From Streptomyces sp. S4.7 (lineage in GTDB: Bacteria > Actinomycetota > Actinomycetes > Streptomycetales > Streptomycetaceae), in the NCBI RefSeq assembly GCF_010384365.1, contig NZ_CP048397.1, forward strand, positions 1 through 64,000: DNA of 64,000 nt, in the 5' to 3' direction. Numbering within the stretch: position 1 is the stretch's first letter; the number at the start of each line of letters is the position of its first letter. This document shows, one piece after another, positions 52,651 to 61,992 of the stretch. Under the pieces are notes generated by a model. The model did not search any database and had not been told where the DNA came from. It saw nothing but the letters and a program-made list of their open reading frames with translations. A program made the translations under genes and the position numbers.

Positions 52651-53703
52651 CGAGCTCGTGCATGGTTGGCGGTGAGACGCCGAGTCCGTGATCGTTGATC
52701 ATGGTTGCGTGGTGGGGAACTCGGCTCGTGCACTGGTCATCAGCAACCGGCGGATCACGGGCCTGACGGCCGATGTGATCGCTGAACTCGTCGCCGAAGT
52801 GGGTCCGTTGTGGCACGAGCGCCACCAGGCCAGGCTTGCCTCCCGGCCGCGCAAGCGGGCCATGGGCGCCGGCGCGAAGCACCGGCTGGTGTTTGTCGAC
52901 CGGCTGCTGGCCACTCTCGTCCATCTCCGTCACGGGACTACCCACGACGTGCTGGCCTGCTGGTTTGGCGTGGACCGCTCCACCATCACCCGGGCCATCA
53001 ACGAGGTGCGGCCCCTGCTCGCCGAGCGAGGGTGCACCATCAGCCCCGACGTACGGCTGCGGACTCTGGCCGAAGTCGTCGACCATCTCGGCGCGACAGG
53101 GAAGACCGGCATCATCGACGGCACCGAGATCCGGGTCCGGCGGCCGGCCCAAGGACGCAAGGACCGGGACAAGTTCATCTCCGGCAAGAACAAGCAGAAC
53201 GCCGTCAAATCCATGGTGGTCACGGACGGCGAAGGACGCATGCTGTGGTGCAGCCCGACCAAGCCCGGGAGTTGCGCGGACATCACCCACGCACGCCAGT
53301 TGGGGCTGGTGGAGCTCCTGGCCGGTGGGCCTGCGGTCGAGATCCTCGCCGATGCCGGCTACCAGGGGCTCGGCGCACAGACCGGCGGACGCGTGGTGAC
53401 GCCACCGCACCGCAAGTTCAAGAAGAACGCCCCGGACTGGTACGAGGATATGTACGAGCGCCAGCGCAAGGCGCACTCCTCACGCCGTATCCGGGTCGAG
53501 CACGGCATCGCACATCTCAAGAACTGGCGGGCACTCGCACGCCACCTCGGCCGCCGCGAGCACATGAGCGACACGGTCCAGGCCATCGCCGGCCTGCTGT
53601 CTCATCAGCAGGGCGCAGACCTGACATCGGCACGGCAGATGTGACCCCCGGGCCCCACCGAAGTCCTCGACGTCTCACCGCCAACCATGCACGAGCTCGT
53701 TAG
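52648..53703 (+). mobile_element. IS5-family element at the GH38 stop codon
   Basis: Perfect inverted ends CTAACGAGCTCGTGCATGGT (from 52647) and the inverse ending CGAGCTCGTTAG at 53703, extending inward to GGCGGTGAGACG. It encloses an intact transposase. Its left end supplies or coincides with the TAA of the GH38 gene. Confidence 0.8.
52688..53644 (+). CDS. IS5-family (DDE_Tnp_4) transposase
   Basis: 318 residues. N-terminal HTH (RHGTTHDVLACWFGVDRSTI then TRAINEVRPLL), the first Asp in TGIIDGTEIRVRRPAQGRKD, the second in VEILADAGYQGLG, and the Glu in RRIRVEHGIAHLKNWRAL. Single uninterrupted frame with normal length; likely active. Confidence 0.9.
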   Translation: MIVDHGCVVGNSARALVISNRRITGLTADVIAELVAEVGPLWHERHQARLASRPRKRAMGAGAKHRLVFVDRLLATLVHLRHGTTHDVLACWFGVDRSTITRAINEVRPLLAERGCTISPDVRLRTLAEVVDHLGATGKTGIIDGTEIRVRRPAQGRKDRDKFISGKNKQNAVKSMVVTDGEGRMLWCSPTKPGSCADITHARQLGLVELLAGGPAVEILADAGYQGLGAQTGGRVVTPPHRKFKKNAPDWYEDMYERQRKAHSSRRIRVEHGIAHLKNWRALARHLGRREHMSDTVQAIAGLLSHQQGADLTSARQM

Positions 53704-54230
53704 CGCGGCCCGAACCCCACGTGGGATGAGATTCGGGGCGATGCGGGGCTTCCGATTGGTTATGGAACCCGGCCACCCCACGCGGGCCGTGCTCGCGCAT
53801 GCCAGTGACTCATTGGTCCCGGCCCGGGTGGGGCTGGGTCGGCAGCACCCGGACCGGGGGCTGGGCTGGGACAGCGCGTGGAACAGCTGCCGGTTGTGCG
53901 CGGTCGGTTGGTTGACGACGCGGACGAGGTGCTCGACGCCGGTCCGCAGCTGAGCGAGCTCGGTGACGTCCTGGGCGCGGAGTTCCTTCAGTTCCCAGAC
54001 ACGTTTGTGTGCGATCTGCGTCTCGGCCGCCTTCCGCGAAGCCCTCAACGTCGTACGCCTCGAAGGCCCCGACCTCGTCACCAACCCCGCCGAAGGCCTG
54101 GAGACAGCCCTCTCCCCCACCACCGCCGTACACCTGCCAACCCGCACACGACCGGTTCCTCACCGCAGCCCGTGCCGCCCTTACCTCGGGCTCCTGATAC
54201 TCCAGAAGCACCGGCCAGACGAACATCAAC
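53704..54230. other. Scrambled remnants
   Basis: About 530 bases right of the IS5 with pieces in several frames. On the plus strand, 54020-54160 reads FREALNVVRLEGPDLVTNPA then EGLETALSPTTAVHLPTRT, a coherent scrap of unknown origin. The minus strand carries the accessory-protein fragment listed separately. No intact gene. Confidence 0.4.
53810..54030 (-). pseudogene. Fragment of an integrase-accessory (DUF6262-like) protein
   Basis: Read leftwards: AETQIAHKRVWELKELRAQD, VTELAQLRTGVEHLVRVVNQ and NRQLFHALSQPS, a long coiled-coil-like helix followed, in a shifted frame, by VRVLPTQPHPGRDQ. This is the shape of the small third protein of Tn554-like integrase trios. It has no start and is frameshifted. 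Related integrase-type scraps lie at 22251-22850, 24915-25254 and 58081-58567. Confidence 0.5.
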
Positions 54231-54261
54231 GCCTGACTTATCACGTCGTGATAAGTCAGGC
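54231..54261. repeat. Perfect 14-bp inverted repeat with GTC loop
   Basis: GCCTGACTTATCAC, GTC, GTGATAAGTCAGGC. The right arm contains the TGA that ends the truncated DUF302 frame, so the palindrome sits exactly at a deletion or insertion junction. It could be a transposon terminus or terminator scar. Confidence 0.75.
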
Positions 54262-54428
54262 GCCGAGGATCAGGTAGTCCTCCATCTCGTGGCCCGGCTT
54301 CTCCTTCAGCGTGGCCCGCACGTTGATCTCGGTCAGGATCCCGGAGCCCTGCTCGGCCAGTGCTTCGCGTACGGCAGCCACGTCCGTGCGAAGTCGCCGT
54401 CCACGTGCACGGTGCGGCTGTAGTCCAT
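54256..54428 (-). pseudogene. Truncated DUF302-family protein
   Basis: From ATG 54428: MDYSRTVHVDGDFAR, then after a one-base frame slip DVAAVREALAEQGSGILTEI, NVRATLKEKPGHEMEDYLIL, GA and stop. This is the first 55-60 residues of the DUF302 fold (normally about 130). It ends where the 54231-54261 palindrome begins. Both the frame slip and the truncation make it dead. It is divergent from the persulfide operon, where DUF302 genes are often found. Confidence 0.7.
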
Positions 54429-54511
54429 GGCCGTTCTCCTTCTTGTCGTCCGGTGCGTTGACACGTCCGATGTTCGGCGGGTCCGAACCGGGCAGCCTCT
54501 GACCTGAAATA

Positions 54512-54525
54512 TACCCCCGGGGGTA
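54512..54525. promoter_or_regulatory. CsoR/CstR-type operator 1
   Basis: A perfect palindrome TACCCCCGGGGGTA 60 bases upstream of the MBL-rhodanese start, of the G-tract type bound by CsoR-family repressors. Confidence 0.75.
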
Positions 54526-54547
54526 CTGGTGTTACGGTGGAAACAGA

Positions 54548-54559
54548 TACCCCCGGGTA
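54548..54559. promoter_or_regulatory. CsoR/CstR-type operator 2
   Basis: TACCCCCGGGTA, a shorter copy of the same palindrome 26 bases before the GTG of the MBL-rhodanese gene. With operator 1 it forms a double site spanning the promoter. Confidence 0.65.
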
Positions 54560-54584
54560 ATTTCCATTCGTTAGGAGTATCGGC

Positions 54585-55949
54585 GTGTTCTTCGTTGACA
54601 CCATTGAGCTGGAAGGTCTCGGCAACCGCAGCTATCTGGCCGGCGGCGAGAGCGCTGCGGTCGCGGTGGACCCTCCGCGCGACGTCGACCAGGTCCTGGC
54701 GGCGGCCGCCCGGCGCGGGGTGCGGATCTCCCACGTAATGGAGACCCACCTGCACAACGACTACGTGACCGGCGGGCTCGAACTCGCCCGGATCACCGGT
54801 GCCCGCTACCTCGTGCCGGCCGGCGCGAACGTCTCCTTCACCCACGTCCCCGTCGCCGACAGCGACAGCGTGGACATCGACCCCGGCAGCGGGGTGAGCC
54901 TGGCCGCGATCGCGACGCCGGGCCACACCCCGCACCACACCTCCTACGCGCTGCGCGAGGCGGGACGTGCGGTGGTCGTCTTCACCGGCGGGTCGCTGCT
55001 GATCGGTACCGTGGGCCGCCCGGACCTGGTCGAGCCGCGGCTGACCGAGGAGCTGGCCCGTGCCCAGCATGCCTCCGCCCACCGGCTGGTCTCCGATCTG
55101 CCGGACGAGACGGCGGTGCTGCCCACACACGGTTTCGGCAGCTTCTGCTCCTCGGCCCAGTCCGAGGGCGAGGTGACCACCATCGGCAAGGAAAAGAGCG
55201 CGAACAGCGCGCTGAACGTCGACGTGGACACCTTCGTCGCAGACCTGCTGGCCGGGCTGGAGGACGTGCCCGCCTACTACGCGCACATGGGCCCGGCCAA
55301 CGCCGCTGGCCCCGCACCCCTCGACCTGACCCCGCCCGCCCTCGCGGACCCCGCCGAGATCACCGCCCGCCTCGCGGCCGGGGAGTGGGTGGTCGACCTG
55401 CGCAACCGTGTCGCGTTCGCCGAAGGACACGTGACCGGGGCGTTCAACTTCGAGGCCGATGGCAAGCTCGCCACCTACCTCGCCTGGATGATCCCCTGGG
55501 GCAAGCCGGTCACCCTGCTCGCCGAGTCTGCCGAGCAGCTCGCCGACGCCCAGCGCGAACTGGTGCGGGTGGGCATCGACCGCCCGGCCGCCGCCGCCAC
55601 CGGCACCCCCACCAACTGGCTGCCCGCAGGACAGGCCCCGGCCTCCTTCGCCCGCTCCACCTTCGCCGGACTCGCCGCCCAAGACAGCAACGGGGTGGTG
55701 GTCCTGGACGTCCGCCGTGACTCCGAGCGGGCGAACGGCTGGATCGACGGGTCGGTGCACATCCCCGTCCATGAGCTCCACGGCCGCCTCGGTGAGGTGC
55801 CGCCAGGGACGGTGTGGGTGCACTGCGCCGGGGGCATGCGCGCTGCGATCGCCGCGTCTCTGCTGGACGCCTCCGGCCGCGACGTCGTGGCCGTCGACGA
55901 CGGCTTCGACGCCGCCACCGACGCCGGCCTGCCCCTGACCACCGGCTGA
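54585..55949 (+). CDS. cstB: CstB-like persulfide dioxygenase-rhodanese fusion
   Basis: 454 residues from GTG 54585 (TAGGAG upstream). Residues 1-240 are a metallo-beta-lactamase domain of the persulfide-dioxygenase type: metal motif MLETHLHNDYVTGG-like (METHLHNDYVTGGLELARIT), TPGHTPHHTSYAL and FTGGSLLIGTVGRPDLVE. Residues 260-350 are a rhodanese-like domain with no Cys, and 360-454 an active rhodanese with WVHCAGGMRAAIAASLLDAS (Cys at about 424). This MBL, pseudo-rhodanese, rhodanese order is that of staphylococcal CstB, which oxidises persulfides to thiosulfate. It is preceded by two CsoR-type operators and followed by a rhodanese, a TauE/SafE exporter and the repressor, a complete sulfide/persulfide response unit. 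Confidence 0.85.
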   Translation: MFFVDTIELEGLGNRSYLAGGESAAVAVDPPRDVDQVLAAAARRGVRISHVMETHLHNDYVTGGLELARITGARYLVPAGANVSFTHVPVADSDSVDIDPGSGVSLAAIATPGHTPHHTSYALREAGRAVVVFTGGSLLIGTVGRPDLVEPRLTEELARAQHASAHRLVSDLPDETAVLPTHGFGSFCSSAQSEGEVTTIGKEKSANSALNVDVDTFVADLLAGLEDVPAYYAHMGPANAAGPAPLDLTPPALADPAEITARLAAGEWVVDLRNRVAFAEGHVTGAFNFEADGKLATYLAWMIPWGKPVTLLAESAEQLADAQRELVRVGIDRPAAAATGTPTNWLPAGQAPASFARSTFAGLAAQDSNGVVVLDVRRDSERANGWIDGSVHIPVHELHGRLGEVPPGTVWVHCAGGMRAAIAASLLDASGRDVVAVDDGFDAATDAGLPLTTG

Positions 55950-55989
55950 CACCCACCCACCGCACGAGAATGGAGAGGGGAGAACCCTG

Positions 55990-56355
55990 ATGTTCCTCTT
56001 CCGCCGCAGCCAGCCGCGCGTCAGCGTGGACCAGGCCCACAGCCGCACCAGTGGCGACACCCCGAACGCGATCCTGCTCGACGTCCGCGAGAAGCCGGAG
56101 TGGGACGTGGGCCACGCCCCCGGCGCGGCCCACGTCCCACTGTCGAAGCTCGTCGCCGGTGCCGGCCTGCCGCCTGAAGCCTCCGACCGGCCGCTGGTGG
56201 TGATCTGCCGCAGCGGACACCGCTCCCAGCAGGCCGCGAAACTCCTCACCGAGCGCGGCGCGCAGGCGGTCGACGTCAAGGGCGGCATGAACGCGTGGGC
56301 CGCCGCCGGGCACCCGGTCCTCGACGAACGCGGGAACAGCGGCCGGATAGCGTGA
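55990..56355 (+). CDS. Single-domain rhodanese
   Basis: 121 residues from ATG 55990 (GGAGAGGGGAG upstream). DVREKPEWDVGHAPGAAHVP and the active loop VVICRSGHRSQQAAKLL (catalytic Cys in CRSGHRS) followed by DVKGGMNAWAAAGHPV. It transfers sulfane sulfur in the cytoplasm and probably passes persulfides between the operon's enzymes. It overlaps the TauE/SafE gene by GTGA. Confidence 0.9.
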   Translation: MFLFRRSQPRVSVDQAHSRTSGDTPNAILLDVREKPEWDVGHAPGAAHVPLSKLVAGAGLPPEASDRPLVVICRSGHRSQQAAKLLTERGAQAVDVKGGMNAWAAAGHPVLDERGNSGRIA

Positions 56356-57095
56356 CCGCGCTCGTTCTCGCCCTCATCGCCGGGACCGTCGTCGGCCTCG
56401 CCCTCGGAGCCCTGGGCGGCGGCGGCAGCGTCCTGGCCGTGCCCACCCTGATCTACCTGCTCGGCTTCACCCCGTCCGCGGCCACCACGGCCAGCCTGAT
56501 CATCGTGGCCGCCACCTCCGCCACCGCCCTGTACGCCCACGCCCGCGACGGTCACGTCGCCTGGAAAGCCGGATCGCTGTTCGCCGCCGCCGGCATCATC
56601 CCCGCCTACCTCGCCGGGGCTGCCGCCGACCGTGTGCCGGAAGCCGTACTGACCGTCGCGTTCGCGGTGATCGCCGCACTGGCGGCCCTACGGATGTTCC
56701 GCCCGTCCTCGTCGAAGCCGCCGGAGCGGATACGGCCCGGCAAAGCGGCCGGGGCAGGCGCCGGACTCGGCGCGGTGACCGGCTTCCTCGGCGTCGGCGG
56801 CGGCTTCCTCGCCGTCCCGGCCCTGGTCGGCGTCCTCGGCCTGACCATGCGCCGCGCGGTGGGCACCAGCCTGCTCGTCATCACCGTCAACTCACTCGCT
56901 GCCCTGACCGCCCGCACCGGGACCGGCGGCGGCCTGGACTGGGCGCTGATCGGGCCGTTCACCGGAGCGGCGATCCTCGGCGCCTGGGACGGCAAACGCC
57001 TCAGCATCAAGGTCTCCGGCAACCGCCTGCAAAAAGCCTTCGCCGGGGTTCTCCTCGCGGTGGCCGCCTTCATGCTGATCGACGTGATCGCATGA
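56352..57095 (+). CDS. TauE/SafE-family sulfur-compound exporter
   Basis: 247 residues from GTG 56352. Eight hydrophobic helices in two related halves, each opening with a glycine-rich repeat: ALGALGGGGSVLAVPTLIYL near residue 17 and VTGFLGVGGGFLAVPALVGV near 140. This duplicated GxGGG-FLAVP signature defines the family. In sulfide operons it is thought to export sulfite or thiosulfate-type anions. Third gene of the operon, ending 25 bases before the convergent repressor. Confidence 0.88.
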   Translation: MTALVLALIAGTVVGLALGALGGGGSVLAVPTLIYLLGFTPSAATTASLIIVAATSATALYAHARDGHVAWKAGSLFAAAGIIPAYLAGAAADRVPEAVLTVAFAVIAALAALRMFRPSSSKPPERIRPGKAAGAGAGLGAVTGFLGVGGGFLAVPALVGVLGLTMRRAVGTSLLVITVNSLAALTARTGTGGGLDWALIGPFTGAAILGAWDGKRLSIKVSGNRLQKAFAGVLLAVAAFMLIDVIA

Positions 57096-57119
57096 ACACT
57101 CCAGCCACCGCGGCCCGGC

Positions 57120-57434
<315 letters not shown>

Positions 57435-57490
57435 TCATACCGGGTCTGGTCACCCGACCCCCGGAACCGTACGGAAGGACCACCCCGCAC

Positions 57491-58057
57491 ATGAGCACCC
57501 CCACCGCCCTCATCCCCGCCCAGGCCGCCGCACGCCTCGACGACTACACGGTCATCGACGTGCGCACCCCCGGGGAGTACGCCTCCGGGCACCTTCCCGG
57601 CGCCCACAACATCCCCCTCGACCACCTCCACACCGCCCTGCCCGCCCTCAAGGCCGCAGCCACCCGCGGCAACCTCCTCATGGTCTGCGCCTCCGGCAAC
57701 CGCTCCACCACCGCCTGCACCCAACTCGCCGCAGCCGACATCCCCGCCACCACCCTCACCGGCGGCACCACCGCCTGGGCCGGCGAAGGCCACACCCTCC
57801 ACCGCCCCGCAAGCGCACAGGCCCCCTGGCCCATGGAACGCCAGGTCCGCCTCGCCGCCGGATCCCTCGTCGTCCTCGGCCTCGCCGCAGGCACCCGCTG
57901 GCACCCCGCCCGCTGGCTGTCCGCCGCCATCGGCACCGGCCTGATCTTCTCCGCCGCCACCAACACCTGCGGCATGGCCGCCGTCCTCGCCAAACTCCCG
58001 CACAACCAGCCCCGCACCACCGACCTCCACACCACCCTCCGGGCACTGCAGGACTGA
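57491..58057 (+). CDS. Rhodanese-DUF2892 membrane protein
   Basis: 188 residues from ATG 57491. N-terminal rhodanese domain (TVIDVRTPGEYASGHLPGAH, with the active loop LLMVCASGNRSTTACTQL) and a C-terminal pair of hydrophobic helices (LAAGSLVVLGLAAGTRWHPA, RWLSAAIGTGLIFSAATNTC) of the DUF2892 type that ends in a conserved NTCGMAAVL Cys. It would anchor sulfur transfer at the membrane. It lies under operator 3. Confidence 0.88.
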   Translation: MSTPTALIPAQAAARLDDYTVIDVRTPGEYASGHLPGAHNIPLDHLHTALPALKAAATRGNLLMVCASGNRSTTACTQLAAADIPATTLTGGTTAWAGEGHTLHRPASAQAPWPMERQVRLAAGSLVVLGLAAGTRWHPARWLSAAIGTGLIFSAATNTCGMAAVLAKLPHNQPRTTDLHTTLRALQD

Positions 58058-58080
58058 CGGGTGACTCGGCGGAACGTTCG

Positions 58081-58567
58081 TCACCGGGGCAGGCTTGCTG
58101 TGCGTTCAGGGTGGGCGGCAGTGACGTAGTGCGTAGCGGTCTTCTCGGTGATCCCGAAGAGCCTCATCAGCCTGAGGGGGTCGGCGGTTTCTGCTGCCTC
58201 GTTGAGGATGCGGTCCTGGCGCAGGCCGACCAGGGTGAGCCCCTGGGGCACGTCGTCGCGGAGCAGGGTCTTGCCGACGGCGGGATGGTCGGGGTCGAGC
58301 GGCGCTCTCTCACTGGCGATCAAACGGGGGTTGGTCGAGGCGGGCCAGCGGCGGTGGCGGTAGTCCAGCCAGTCGGCGGCGACCTGGTGAGTAAGTTCCT
58401 CCAGGTAGAGGGTGTGCCGTCGGAGGCCGCGGCGGATGACGAGGGTGCCGCATGCAAGGTCCAGGTCGCAGGTGAGGATCGTGCGGAGTTCGTGGACGGG
58501 CACGGCGTGGACAGCGGCCAGGACGAGGACCGGACGCCCGAGCGCGGCGGTCTTCGTCTGCCGCACC
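58081..58567 (-). pseudogene. C-terminal piece of a tyrosine-integrase-like gene
   Basis: From the IS3 edge at 58567 leftwards: VRQTKTAALGRPVLVLAAVH, AVPVHELRTILTCDLDLACG, TLVIRRGLRRHTLYLEELTH, then PLDPDHPAVGKTLLRDDVPQ and RLFGITEKTATHYVTAAHPE. An xRRGLRRHTLYL strand and the terminal HYVTAAHP resemble the end of integrase catalytic domains. The N-terminal half is lost at the IS. Stop at 58081. It is convergent with the rhodanese gene. Confidence 0.5.
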
Positions 58568-59583
58568 TGAGGTTCCCCCGTCATGCGGGAGCCGCTGATC
58601 AGCTGGTCAGCAGGGGTTGACGGGTGTTCAGATTCGTTGGTTCGGCCGTCGCCTGCTCGGCGTAGTACTTCTCTTCGAACTCGATCGGGCTGAGGAAGCC
58701 GAGGCGTTCCTGGATGCGGCGGGAGTTATAGAAGCCGTCGATGTACTCGAAGAGCGCGAGATTCGCCTCGGCCCTTGTCGTGCAGGTGCGGCCACGGATG
58801 CATTCGGTCTTGATGAGCATCCAGAGGTTCTCCGCGAGGGCGTTGTCGTAGGAGTCCCCGACGGAGCCCATGGAAGCCTCAACTCCCACCCGCATCAGTC
58901 GAGTTGTGTGCTTGATGGACGTGTACTGACAGCCGTGGTCGGCGTGGTGAATGAGCTTGCCCGGCTCGACCTCGCGGGACGCGAGCGCGTACTCCAGCGT
59001 GGTCAGGACCAGGTCGGCGTCCGCGCGGGCGGAGGTCTCCCACGCGACCACGCGGCGGGAGAATGCGTCCCGGATCGCGGAGAGCCACAACGGTCCCTCG
59101 CCGGTGGAGACCATCGTGAGGTCGGTGACCCACAACCGGTTCGGCGCCGGTGCGGTGAAGTCCCGGTTGACCAGGTCCGGGGCGGGGCTGGCCTTGGGAT
59201 CGCGGCGTGTGAAGCCCTTCCGCCGCGGGCTGATCCCCGCGATGTCGGCCTCGCGCATCAGGCGCTCGACCCGCTTGCGGCCCACGCGTTTGCCCTCGCG
59301 TCTGAGGACGGCGTGCACGCGCGGCGAGCCGTAATTGCCGCCGGATTCCGCGTGGATCTCCATGATCCGCTTGGCCAGTTCGATGTCGCGGCGTCGCCGT
59401 TCGCACGGTTCCTTCTCCGCACGGCGCCAGCGGTAGTAGGTGGAGGAGGGGATGTGCAGTTCCCGCAGGACGCACTCGACTCCCAGGCGGGGATGTTCGT
59501 CAACGAGCGCTGTCACCTGGGCCGGGTCGGGTCGAGTTGCGCCGCGAAAAAAGCCGAGGCCGTCCGCAGGACGTCATTGGCCC
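58568..59583 (-). mobile_element. IS3-family element B', 5' part lost
   Basis: The right terminal repeat TGAGGTTCCCCCG starts at 58568, as in element B, and OrfB is intact, but the sequence past NDVLRTASAFFAAQLDPTRP of OrfA stops at about 59583, where dps sequence begins. Most of OrfA and the left end are gone. It is in inverse orientation to element B (20722-22044), 37 kb away. Confidence 0.82.
58599..59516 (-). CDS. IS3-family transposase OrfB (orphan)
   Basis: 305 residues, nearly the same as the protein at 21096-22013: NYGSPRVHAVLRREGKRVG, LWVTDLTMVSTGEGPLWLSA, HHADHGCQYTS, YDNALAENLWMLIKTE, FYNSRRIQERLGFLSPIEFE. The DDE residues are intact. Without OrfA the element cannot move by itself, though element B could supply OrfA. 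Confidence 0.88.
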   Translation of the reverse strand: MTALVDEHPRLGVECVLRELHIPSSTYYRWRRAEKEPCERRRRDIELAKRIMEIHAESGGNYGSPRVHAVLRREGKRVGRKRVERLMREADIAGISPRRKGFTRRDPKASPAPDLVNRDFTAPAPNRLWVTDLTMVSTGEGPLWLSAIRDAFSRRVVAWETSARADADLVLTTLEYALASREVEPGKLIHHADHGCQYTSIKHTTRLMRVGVEASMGSVGDSYDNALAENLWMLIKTECIRGRTCTTRAEANLALFEYIDGFYNSRRIQERLGFLSPIEFEEKYYAEQATAEPTNLNTRQPLLTS

Positions 59584-60009
59584 GCACTTCATCGCCGTAC
59601 ACGAGATGATCGACCCGCGGGTCGAGAAGGTCCGCTCCATGACGGACGATCTCGCCGAGCGCATCGCGACTCTCGGCGGCGAGCCGAACGGAACCCCCGG
59701 CTCCCTGGTCGACGCGCGCAGCTGGAACGACTACTCGATCGGCCGCGCCGAAGCCATCGAGCACCTCGGGGCCCTCGACCTCGTCTACACCGCCCTCATC
59801 AAGGACCACCGGGAGGCCATGCGGGCCACCGAGACGGCCGACCCGGTCACCCAGGACATGCTCATCGAGCAGCTCCGCGGCCTGGAACTGTTCCAGTGGT
59901 TCGTCCGCGCCCACCTCGATCCAGCGGCGGCAAGCTCAGCACCCTCGGCGCGACCACCGAGTCCGGTGCCGCCGGACAGACATCCGACCAGGCCCGAAGC
60001 CAGCCCTGA
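59573..60009 (+). pseudogene. dps: dps-type ferritin-like gene, 5' end replaced by IS3
   Basis: The frame picks up at VIGPHFIAVHEMIDPRVEKV, continuing SMTDDLAERIATLGGEPNGT, WNDYSIGRAEAIEHLGALDL and LFQWFVRAHL: the second half of a Dps DNA-protection/ferroxidase protein, whose first helix (with the ferroxidase His/Asp) is missing. A one-base slip near 59928 moves the tail GGKLSTLGATTESGAAGQTS into another frame. The join to the IS occurs over the similar strings GACGTCATTGGCCCGC and GACGTCGTTCGCCCGC, which suggests microhomology-mediated deletion. Non-functional. Confidence 0.78.
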
Positions 60010-60050
60010 CCGCGCCGGGCAGCAGGCCCGGCCCCGGCCGTCCGGCGGGG

Positions 60051-60335
<285 letters not shown>

Positions 60336-60534
60336 CCGGACCCCTTCTCGGTGATCATCATGCTGCCGCCGGAGCGGTCTGGGGCTGCCATGACGCTCGC
60401 AGCGTGCCCACGTATAGCAGGCCGGCCGTGCCCTCTCCTCGTGGCGCGCGGGTGCCGCCGCCCGCGCAGGTCATCAGAGCGATGAATTCAGGATTCCGTT
60501 TGTCTGGGGCGCCGCTCAGGGCAGAACGGGACTC

Positions 60535-60948
60535 ATGGGTGACTACGACAATTCGATCATGGTGGCGGTCGGGCCGGAGCGGCTGTTCTCCTACCTCGCC
60601 GACGTGCAGAACCTGCCCGCCTACATGCCCCGGCTGACCTCCGCACGTCCCCATGACGGCGACCGGGTCACGGTGACCGCCCACATCGACCCACCAGACG
60701 CGCCCGACCACGACGTCACCAGCGAAGCCTGGATCCGCGTCGTCGAGGAAGGCAAGAGCCTTCAGTGGGGAGCGCCCGGACCCCACGACTACCGGGGCCA
60801 CCTCCATGTCGCGCCCGGCGACAACCCGGACAGCTCCCGGCTCACCGTCGAACTGCACACCCAGACCACCGAAGGCAGCCACGTCGACCACGGCCTTCAA
60901 GAAGCGCTGAACGGCATCAAGACCGCCGTCGAGAACGCCGAACACTGA
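60535..60948 (+). CDS. SRPBCC-superfamily protein
   Basis: 137 residues from ATG 60535. Polyketide-cyclase/START-like fold: NSIMVAVGPERLFSYLADVQ, NLPAYMPRLTSARPHDGDRV, SEAWIRVVEEGKSLQWGAPG and a C-terminal helix GLQEALNGIKTAVENAEH. Hydrophobic-ligand binding is the usual role. Small SRPBCC genes of this type often occur in Streptomyces stress islands next to HU, Dps and rhodanese genes, as here. Confidence 0.82.
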   Translation: MGDYDNSIMVAVGPERLFSYLADVQNLPAYMPRLTSARPHDGDRVTVTAHIDPPDAPDHDVTSEAWIRVVEEGKSLQWGAPGPHDYRGHLHVAPGDNPDSSRLTVELHTQTTEGSHVDHGLQEALNGIKTAVENAEH

Positions 60949-61029
60949 GCAGCGCCCGCCATCGACGCCGTCCCCGGCCAGCGGGCGGCCGGCCCGAGTC
61001 TCACCCGCCCCAGAAAGTGAGTGATCCAC

Positions 61030-61245
61030 ATGTTCGTCAAGAAGCTGCACGAGTCCGGAGTCCGCGCCGAGCACGCTTACACCGCCGGCTTCATCTCCAT
61101 CGGCCTGTCCGTCATCTCCTGGTGCGGATCGCTGAACGTGGAGAACAAGGGCGAGGAACGCGCCGACCGGGTGGGCATCTTCGTCGGGGAATGGGCGCCC
61201 ACCTTCTTCGCCCTCGGCCTGGCCCTGTCCACCTACGAGAAATAG
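61030..61245 (+). CDS. Small two-helix membrane protein
   Basis: 71 residues from ATG 61030 (GTG 61021 possible). A basic start MFVKKLHESGVRAEHAYTAG is followed by helix 1 (FISIGLSVISWCGSL), a charged loop NVENKGEERADRVG and helix 2 (IFVGEWAPTFFALGLALST) ending YEK. A conserved-looking actinomycete small membrane protein of unknown role, 80 bases after the SRPBCC gene and probably co-transcribed. Confidence 0.65.
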   Translation: MFVKKLHESGVRAEHAYTAGFISIGLSVISWCGSLNVENKGEERADRVGIFVGEWAPTFFALGLALSTYEK

Positions 61246-61438
61246 CGCCCCACGGCAAGCGGCACCTGCTCAGAGCGGCTGCCAGGCCCCGCGACTTACC
61301 CGGCCCGCGAACTTCCGGCGGACCACGACAGGGATGGGGAGCGAGCTTGAGGAGGGCGTCAGGAGCCGCTAGTCCGGCCGGATGCTTGCACCGGACGGCG
61401 GGTACACGCCCGGTCCACGCGACGAAGAGAAGCCCCCC

Positions 61439-61552
61439 ATGGTGTCTGGCACGATGCCCCGGATGCTGGGCGCGGCGACTGCCGCCTACAGCGTCGCGAT
61501 CTGGGGAGCGCTGTGCGCCGCAGCCGCCGGCCACGTCGGCCACATGTCCTGA
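61439..61552 (+). CDS. Possible 37-residue membrane peptide
   Basis: ATG 61439 opens MVSGTMPRMLGAATAAYSVA IWGALCAAAAGHVGHMS. The MPRMLGAATAAYS opening recalls a family of small Streptomyces membrane proteins, here shortened to one hydrophobic helix. The ribosome site is weak. Either a truncated relic or a genuine micro-protein. Confidence 0.35.
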   Translation: MVSGTMPRMLGAATAAYSVAIWGALCAAAAGHVGHMS

Positions 61553-61555
61553 CAC

Positions 61556-61992
61556 CGCCGACAGGACAGAACCGCGGTCCTCCGGCACCGGCCCGCAAGC
61601 CACGGCCTACGCGGGACGGCGGGGGGCGTCCTCACTCGGGCCCGTTGACACATCTCGTGGCAGAACGACTGACGTTCTCGTGGCAGGAGACATGGCAGAG
61701 CTCATCGCACCCACCGCACCCACCGCACCCACCTGCGGAAACGCCATTGAGGGCTCATAGGGAGCGGGCCGGGTTGCCGGGAGATCGCCTTTTCGACCAA
61801 CGCGCTATGGCGGATCAGAGCGAGGCACAGGGCGGGCCGGGGCGGGCGCAGCTGGGCGCTGTCCAGCCGCCTGGTGACACCTGCGTGTCACCACCGATGG
61901 TTCAAACACTTCGGGCGAACGGCGATAGATTCACCTAAATCGGTGGCCCGGTTTCCGGACCTAGGCTGCTACGACCGTAGGGGGGCGGCACG
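61556..61992. other. Intergenic, no gene seen
   Basis: About 440 bases with no supported coding frame. A short direct repeat, CGCACCCAC repeated with slight change around 61706-61732, is the only visible structure. The phosphatase upstream region lies at its right end. Confidence 0.45.

Noticed and set aside
61700..61740. A functional tandem repeat (CGCACCCAC)
   Set aside because: Only about three imperfect short copies; expected by chance in GC-rich intergenic DNA.
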